From Paraburkholderia sp. (GTDB lineage Bacteria; Pseudomonadota; Gammaproteobacteria; Burkholderiales; Burkholderiaceae): DNA of 64,000 nucleotides. Both the position numbers and the translations under genes were made by a program. Positions 59,382 through 64,000 of this stretch are shown here, piece after piece. Every line of letters begins with the position of its first letter. The first letter of the stretch is position 1. The stretch covers positions 85,574-149,573 of the forward strand of contig NZ_JAMXLH010000053.1 of NCBI RefSeq assembly GCF_024281035.1, written 5' to 3'. The notes under the pieces are model-generated. The model did no database searches and was not told the DNA's origin. It was given only the letters and a program-made list of their open reading frames with translations.

Positions 59382-59816
59382 ATGACCAGCACCGCTAAAG
59401 ATCGCCCATCCGCCAGGACGCCCGCTTCGGCGCCGACCGAAACCGGCCAGACAATCCCGCCGGTGTCAGGCGATCCCGAAGTGCGTTTTCGCATGCGCAT
59501 TCTCCAGGGCGACACGATTGCGCTGGGCCCAGGCAAGGTTTCGCTGCTGGAGGCGGTGCGCGAGCACGGTTCGATTTCGGCGGCGGCACGCAGCCTCAAC
59601 ATGTCTTATCGCCGCGCCTGGCTGCTGATGGACGAACTGAACCGCTCGCTCAAGTCGCCTGCGACGATTTCCGAGCACGGCGGCCAGAGCGGCGGCGGCA
59701 GCATGCTCACGCCCGTCGGCGACGAAATCATCCGGCTCTATCGCGAGATCGAAGCGCGTGCGGCGGCGGCCTGCGCGTCCGAGATCGAGGCGCTCACGGA
59801 ACTCGTGAAGCGCTGA
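59382..59816 (+). CDS. ModE N-terminal-type transcriptional regulator (effector domain absent)
   Basis: About 144 residues (ATG 59382; 59370 possible). The LysR-like winged helix of ModE is present: RFRMRILQGDTIALGPGKVSLLEAVREHGSISAAARSLNMSYRRAWLLMDELNRSL near 38-92, and TPVGDEIIRLYREIEARA near 108. The two C-terminal Mop/TOBE domains that sense molybdate in full ModE are missing; the nearby di-Mop protein could supply that function. It likely controls the divergent ABC genes. Confidence 0.85.
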   Translation: MTSTAKDRPSARTPASAPTETGQTIPPVSGDPEVRFRMRILQGDTIALGPGKVSLLEAVREHGSISAAARSLNMSYRRAWLLMDELNRSLKSPATISEHGGQSGGGSMLTPVGDEIIRLYREIEARAAAACASEIEALTELVKR

Positions 59817-60011
59817 AGCGCTGATGTGCGTACTGCGGCGGCGGCTTGCCCGCGCCGCAGGCCGTCGAATCCGGCTCGCAGGTGGCCGCGCGTAGCGGCT
59901 TGCCGCTTCCACTAAAATGGCCGGTCCCGTGCGGTTTCGCGCGGTTTCGCACAATTGCACGTATCCGTCCTTGGCTCGTCCGTCGCTCGTCTTTCGCTTC
60001 CCCCGCCGTTC

Positions 60012-61280
60012 ATGACCGCATCTTCCCCGCCACCGGACGCCGCCGCGCCACCCAGTCTCGCGCGCAACCCCGGCTTCCAGCGCTTCTGGGGCGCACGCGT
60101 GCTGTCGTCGGCGTCGTTCCAGATGCTGGCCGTCGCGATGGGCTGGCACATCTATGCGCTGACGCACAGCGCGTTTGCCCTCGGCCTCGTCGGCCTCGCG
60201 CAGTTCCTGCCGATGTTTCTCCTCACGCTCGTCGTTGGTCATGTCGCCGATCGCTACGACCGGCGCCGGATCGTCGCCGTGTGCCAGTCGATCGAGTGCG
60301 CCGCGGCGCTGACCTTCGCGTTCGGCACGTTCGGCGGCTGGCTCAGCGCGCCGCATATCTATGCGCTCGCGGCGTGCGTGGGCGCGGCGCGCGCATTCGA
60401 GTCGCCCGCGTTGACGTCGCTGTTGCCCGGCGTCGTACCGCGTGCGCAACTCCCCAATGCGACGGCCTGGGCCGCCTCGGCCAACCAGACCGCACAGATC
60501 GTCGGCCCGGCGCTCGGCGGCCTGCTCTTCGGCCTCGGCGCGGGCGTCGCGTATCTCACGTGCGCGCTGTCGTTCGCGTCGGCCGCCGCACTGACCGGCA
60601 CGATCCCGCTTCAGACAAAGCCCGCCGCCCGCGCGCCCGTGACGCTCGAATCGGTGTTTTCCGGCATCGCGTTCATCCGCTCGCAGCCCGTGATCCTCGG
60701 CGCACTGTCGCTCGATTTGTTCGCCGTCCTGTTCGGCGGTGCGACCGCGCTGCTGCCGGTGTTCGCGCGCGACATCCTGCATGCCGGTCCCGTTGCGCTC
60801 GGGCTGCTGCGCTCGGCATCGGCGACGGGCGCGCTCGCCGGAACGATCTGGCTCGCGCATTTCCCGCTGCGGCGGTGCCCGGGGCTCGCGATGTTTGGCG
60901 GCGTGATCGTGTTCGGCCTCGCGACCGTCGCGTTCGGGCTCTCGCACAACCTCGTCGTCTCGCTGATCGCACTTGCGGTGCTGGGCGCGTCGGACGTCGT
61001 GAGCGTGGTCGTGCGCCTGTCGCTCGTGCAACTGCGCACGCCCGAGGACATGCTCGGGCGCGTCAGCGCGGTCAACTCGCTTTTCATCGGCACCTCGAAC
61101 CAGCTTGGCGAGTTCGAGTCGGGCCTGACCGCCGGATGGTGGGGCGCGCAGCGCGCCGTGCTGATCGGCGGCGTCGCGACGATTGCCGTCGCGCTGCTCT
61201 GGATGAAGCTGTTTCCGGGCCTGCGCGATACGCGTTCGCTCGAACGCGAGGAGCCGCGTGTGAGCGCCACGGCGAACTGA
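60012..61280 (+). CDS. MFS transporter (EntS/MFS_3-like)
   Basis: A 422-residue protein from ATG 60012, about 12 helices. Marks of the enterobactin-exporter-like MFS_3 group: NPGFQRFWGARVLSSASFQMLAVAMGWHIYALT near 18-50, GHVADRYDRRRIVAVCQ near 84-100 (loop 2-3) and PALGGLLFGLGAG near 170. Probable small-molecule exporter; no siderophore genes nearby. A long overlapping frame on the same strand is a shadow. Confidence 0.85.
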   Translation: MTASSPPPDAAAPPSLARNPGFQRFWGARVLSSASFQMLAVAMGWHIYALTHSAFALGLVGLAQFLPMFLLTLVVGHVADRYDRRRIVAVCQSIECAAALTFAFGTFGGWLSAPHIYALAACVGAARAFESPALTSLLPGVVPRAQLPNATAWAASANQTAQIVGPALGGLLFGLGAGVAYLTCALSFASAAALTGTIPLQTKPAARAPVTLESVFSGIAFIRSQPVILGALSLDLFAVLFGGATALLPVFARDILHAGPVALGLLRSASATGALAGTIWLAHFPLRRCPGLAMFGGVIVFGLATVAFGLSHNLVVSLIALAVLGASDVVSVVVRLSLVQLRTPEDMLGRVSAVNSLFIGTSNQLGEFESGLTAGWWGAQRAVLIGGVATIAVALLWMKLFPGLRDTRSLEREEPRVSATAN

Positions 61281-61588
61281 GGCGGCGCGGCTGGCCGGGA
61301 AGGGAAATAGCCGGTCGCGAGGCGGTGCGGCCTGAATCGGCCAGGCCCGGCGGCCGCCCTGCGATTTCGCGGCTTCGTTGCGTTGTCGCTTCGTCGCTTG
61401 GCCGCTGCCACTTGGCCGCACCGCACCGCACCGCAGCGTCTCGCACCGCGCCGTGCCGTGGCGTTAAAGCGTCCCGCCGCGATTTCCCGGTATCCTTTCC
61501 CGAGCGCGGCGGCGCAGTTGCCGCACGCTTTCCACTTTCCGTTCAACCATTTCATGTCACCGCCCATCGGGGCGGTCAGGAGCGTTCG
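61281..61588. other. Intergenic region
   Basis: GC-rich, no feature beyond short Arg/Ala-rich shadow frames. It probably contains the promoter of the DUF3268 gene. Confidence 0.3.
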
Positions 61589-62047
61589 ATGCGCGTAGGC
61601 CGTCCCGTGAAGGCGCTGCCCCAGCCGCTGTGCGACTACTGCGGCGCGAAGGCGCTGCTCGCGCGTTTTGGCGACGAGGCGTATCCGTATCGCGACGACC
61701 ACGGCACGCTCTGGGTCTGTACGCCCTGCGAGGCGTGGATCGGCGTGCCGGCGCGCAGCACGCGCAATGTCCCGCTCGGGCGTCTTGCGAACGCCGCGCT
61801 GCGCGATGCGAAGAGCCGTCTGCACGATGCACTCGAGCCGCTTGTCGCGGCCAAGGTGCGGCGCGACGGCGTGAACGCCTTCGAAGCGCGCGGCAAGGCC
61901 ATGCGCTGGCTTGCGCAAGCGCTCGGCTTCGACCTGCCCAATCCGTCGATCCACCATCTGACGCTCGAACAGTGCGAGCAGGCGATCCGCCACGTCGAGG
62001 CGTTCACCTCATCCCGGCGCGGCCACGAACCGGCCGAAGGAAATTGA
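61589..62047 (+). CDS. DUF3268-like zinc-finger protein
   Basis: About 152 residues from ATG 61589 (MRVGRPVKALPQPLC), CAGGAG upstream. The N-terminal CDYCGAKALL ... VCTPCEAWIGVP pair of CxxC motifs (near 15-18 and 43-46) makes a zinc finger, as in DUF3268. The following helical half contains RTRNVPLGRLANAALR and a Lys/Arg rich tail. Function is unknown; phage- or plasmid-linked in some genomes. Confidence 0.75.
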   Translation: MRVGRPVKALPQPLCDYCGAKALLARFGDEAYPYRDDHGTLWVCTPCEAWIGVPARSTRNVPLGRLANAALRDAKSRLHDALEPLVAAKVRRDGVNAFEARGKAMRWLAQALGFDLPNPSIHHLTLEQCEQAIRHVEAFTSSRRGHEPAEGN

Positions 62048-62162
62048 AAGGTTGTGCCCGCAGGGGCGATCGTTACGGTTAGTTACACACACGGGACAAT
62101 GCGCCGCTCAACCTTCGGCGCGGCCTGCCGTTATTGCACATGAACCGTTTCTTTTGTGCACC

Positions 62163-62624
62163 ATGGCCAAGACCATTCCATTTCCCCAGCAGGCGCACGC
62201 GGCCCATGTCCGCCGCAGCAAGGCGATGCTGCTTCCGATGCCGCGCGCCTGCGCAAACGATCTCGCGCTCCAGGTGCACCTCGCGCTCGCGGCGCTGCGC
62301 GGCGGCGGCACCAGCCACGACGCCCAGGCGATGCTGCATACGCACGTGCTGACGATGTCGATCGTCAACGCCGGTTACGGCGCGCTCACGCAGGCGCAGG
62401 TGCGCGACGCGGACGCGGCGCTGCTCGCCTGCTTCGAGCGCGGACGCGCGCACGGCAACTGGCGGCTCGACGCCGCGGAGGCTGACGCGCTGGCGGCGAT
62501 CGTGACGGTCTACGATCTGCAACTGCAGTTCGCGCCGCTCTGGGCGCTCACGGAGGCGAGCGAGCGGCTCGAACAGATGGGCATGGGCGAGACGGGCCAG
62601 GCGGCCAAACGCAAGCAGGCTTGA
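62163..62624 (+). CDS. Hypothetical protein
   Basis: A 153-residue, mostly helical soluble protein from ATG 62163 (MAKTIPFPQQAH). It is Ala/Leu-rich (LALQVHLALAALRGGG, DADAALLACFERG) and ends with a short basic tail. No family recognised. It follows the zinc-finger gene by 115 bp on the same strand and may share a transcript. Confidence 0.6.
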   Translation: MAKTIPFPQQAHAAHVRRSKAMLLPMPRACANDLALQVHLALAALRGGGTSHDAQAMLHTHVLTMSIVNAGYGALTQAQVRDADAALLACFERGRAHGNWRLDAAEADALAAIVTVYDLQLQFAPLWALTEASERLEQMGMGETGQAAKRKQA

Positions 62625-62988
62625 GCTGTCGATGGGTTGTTAAGGGTTTAAAGCGGGTTTAAAGCGGGTTTAAAGAACCGGAACGGCGCGGCGGGCACGC
62701 GGCGTGCGCCATCGAGGCTGCGCGTCTCGGGCAGCAACCGGGAAGGTGTGAAACGCGCGGTGTAAAAGACGGCCACCGCGATGAAGACGAACCAGGGCCG
62801 GTACGCGACGGACCGGGCGGAATCGAAGGTGTGGATGGCGCCGCGCACAGCAGCGGATCCGGGCCAGCCGATGATCGGCCCGACCGTTGCCTCGTGCGCC
62901 CGCGATTCGTCCCCTGGATTGCGCCGCTTGCCGCCGGACCGCCCTGTGGCGACATTGGCACGAGATTTGACGCCGCCAGCGAATCGTG
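62625..62988. other. Intergenic region with 11-bp triplet repeat
   Basis: Three tandem 11-bp units (GGGTTTAAAGC) at 62644-62676, then GC-rich sequence without a supported gene. Confidence 0.45.
62644..62676. repeat. 11-bp tandem repeat, three copies
   Basis: Units GGGTTTAAAGC, GGGTTTAAAGC and GGGTTTAAAGA head to tail after the hypothetical gene ending at 62624. Confidence 0.75.
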
Positions 62989-63018
62989 TTGACTTCCGGC
63001 AGGCGGCGTGACTAAAAT
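62989..63018 (+). promoter_or_regulatory. Sigma-70-type promoter of the long leader
   Basis: TTGACT at 62989-62994 and TAAAAT at 63013-63018, 18 bp apart, are a good promoter match. Transcription would start near 63025 and run about 850 nt before the ABC permease. Confidence 0.7.
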
Positions 63019-63359
63019 TCGCCCGTCTCAACAAAAGGGGCTGACGCCTTGGACAGTAGCAGTTGTCGATCTTCGAAGAGTTTCGCTGCCTGACCGGCAG
63101 GACGTCCGCGCTCCCTTTCTCTAGCCGCCGTCTTGCCAGCAGGCAGATGGTGCGCGTCCAGCAGTAAATCCTCGTGCATCCTTGTTCGCGTCATCCAGGC
63201 GCCGCTCGCGTTCATTCGCGCCGCGCGTGGCTGTCGTGTGGCTGATATCGCGCCGCGAACCGTCCGTGTTCGCGGTACGGTGCGCTTGCCGTGCCTCTCA
63301 GGTGCGGCGCGCGCCGCTACAGGCGTCGTTCGCGCGTCGCCGCGCAATAAGGAGTTCCG

Positions 63360-63431
63360 ATGTCCGACAGTGACAGTTATCCGTTATGCCGCTTCCTTTC
63401 GATATTCACGGAGGAAAGCGAGCAGACGTGA
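63360..63431 (+). CDS. Candidate leader peptide 1 (23 aa)
   Basis: AAGGAG at 63349-63354 is spaced five bases before ATG 63360, opening MSDSDSYPLCRFLSIFTEES plus three residues and TGA. It has an acidic N-terminus and contains Tyr, Pro, Leu, Cys and Phe in its middle. No family recognised. The strong ribosome site and leader position make it a candidate regulatory peptide. Confidence 0.45.
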   Translation: MSDSDSYPLCRFLSIFTEESEQT

Positions 63432-63509
63432 GCCGCTGTGCGCACCGCGCCCAGCCGGTCTGCTGGCTTTCCTCGCAACGGCGTCCTCCTGGACGCGAGG
63501 AGATCCAGC

Positions 63510-63710
63510 ATGAACTTCGGCCTTCTTCTGCCGCATCTGCCGCGTGCGCCGCGTTTGCCGCGTTTGACACAAAGGCAGCAACGGCTTTGCACCGTATTCC
63601 CCACCGATGTGCCTGGCGCCAGCCAGTGCGCGCCGGTTTCAACGTTGAGCCGTCTGTCCGGCCTCGCTGCTTGCTGGCGTGATCTGCCCGCACGCGTGTT
63701 TCGGGTCTGA
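63510..63710 (+). CDS. Candidate leader peptide 2 (66 aa)
   Basis: GAGGAG at 63498-63503 lies seven bases before ATG 63510 (MNFGLLLPHLPRAPRLPRLT). The peptide is Leu-, Pro- and Arg-rich with a Gln/Arg segment after. No family recognised; it could be a leader peptide whose translation controls the downstream permease. Confidence 0.4.
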   Translation: MNFGLLLPHLPRAPRLPRLTQRQQRLCTVFPTDVPGASQCAPVSTLSRLSGLAACWRDLPARVFRV

Positions 63711-63874
63711 CCGGCCGATCCGGCGCGCCCTGGCGCGCCGGGCCCTGCACATCATCCAGTTTGTCAGTGCTTCAACATGATCCAGTTCAACTGCTCAATG
63801 CAAGCGACGAAGTGCGCAACGCGCGCACGCGGCGTCCAGCGTAGTATCCGCACAACCGGCACGGGAGGCCAGTA

Positions 63875-64000
63875 ATGGAGTTCGGCTTCAACCTGAACCG
63901 CACGGCCAACGCTTCGGCGTGGCGGGTGCTGCCCAATCGCTGGGACTTCGTCGCGTTTCCGCTGATCATCTGCCTGATCGCGATGGCGGCGATCGGCTTT
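63875..64000 (+). CDS. ABC transporter permease (partial, NitT/TauT-type)
   Basis: The first 42 residues (MEFGFNLNRTANASAWRVLPNRW ... LIICLIAMAAIGF) are visible before the window edge; the start ATG at 63875 has GGGAGG six bases upstream and overlaps the TAA of a short ORF (TAATG). An N-terminal hydrophobic segment begins near residue 26. The text resembles the first part of nitrate/sulfonate-type ABC permeases of Burkholderia. The rest is outside. Confidence 0.55.
   Translation, partial: MEFGFNLNRTANASAWRVLPNRWDFVAFPLIICLIAMAAIGF

Larger units (their letters stand above)
63025..63874 (+). other. Candidate 850-nt leader upstream of an ABC permease
   Basis: Non-coding except for two well-supported short ORFs (separate entries) and a third without a ribosome site. 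Length and the small ORFs suggest regulation by a riboswitch or leader peptide, but no known riboswitch consensus was recognised by eye. Confidence 0.5.

Noticed and set aside
59846..61588. Long same-strand frame leading into the DUF3268 gene
   Set aside because: It is out of frame with the real MFS gene and Arg-rich; only the part from ATG 61589 has zinc-finger motifs.
62648..63034. 128-residue leftward frame
   Set aside because: Low-complexity GC-rich shadow ending in the 11-bp repeat; no support for expression.
63777..63875. 32-codon ORF overlapping the permease start
   Set aside because: No ribosome site before its ATG; kept only as a possible coupling frame.

Overview
The window looks like part of a secondary chromosome (chromid) or megaplasmid of a Burkholderia-type beta-proteobacterium (Burkholderia, Paraburkholderia or Caballeronia). 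The signs are high GC, strong codon bias, a large hopanoid gene set, families typical of this group such as DUF3564, and a ParAB / Rep_3-type replication and partition block with 16-bp palindromes of the kind known as parS on second chromosomes of Burkholderia. All product calls come from reading motifs and family resemblance by eye; no database search was run.

Layout. 0-4 kb: edge of a glycine-zipper exported protein, an IS66 transposase remnant, an MFS transporter and two poorly known genes. 4-16 kb: housekeeping and accessory genes (GNAT enzyme, rubrerythrin / Fe-S / DUF3501 operon, DUF3564, exported nuclease, HAD hydrolase, RarD-like permease, EgtD-like methyltransferase, acylphosphatase). 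From 13 to 34 kb there is an extended hopanoid locus: hpnA, hpnB, ispH-hpnH, hpnM, hpnN-mlaA and the tightly overlapping operon hpnD-hpnE-shc-hpnG. It is interrupted by a cstA-type pyruvate/peptide transporter with its own two-component system and by a thioesterase. 34-40 kb holds signalling genes: a response regulator / CheC / diguanylate cyclase operon and a hybrid histidine kinase.

40-49 kb is the replication and partition region: a cluster of DnaA boxes (39.95-40.0 kb), three parS-like palindromes, parA, parB, a divergent Rep gene, and about 1.5 kb of degenerate 16-bp iterons (CCCGAAAANNCTCACC) followed by an AT-rich stretch. Next come a KfrA-like coiled-coil protein with a zinc ribbon and a tyrosine-recombinase-fold protein that seems to lack its catalytic residues. 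Copies of the same iteron, all in the opposite orientation, recur between these two genes (47.5 kb) and again 8-10 kb away, flanking an unknown gene (54.4-55.96 kb). This outlying cluster is the most interesting signal in the window.

49-64 kb: a LexA-box-preceded gene of unknown function, threonine degradation (kbl-tdh with a divergent XRE-cupin regulator), YceI, a TetR/SnoaL pair with two clear operators, and a molybdate/tungstate-type module (fused permease-ATPase, binding protein, di-Mop protein, truncated ModE-like regulator). An MFS transporter and two small unknown genes follow. The window ends in an apparently 850-nt leader carrying two well-translated-looking small ORFs before an ABC permease cut by the window edge.
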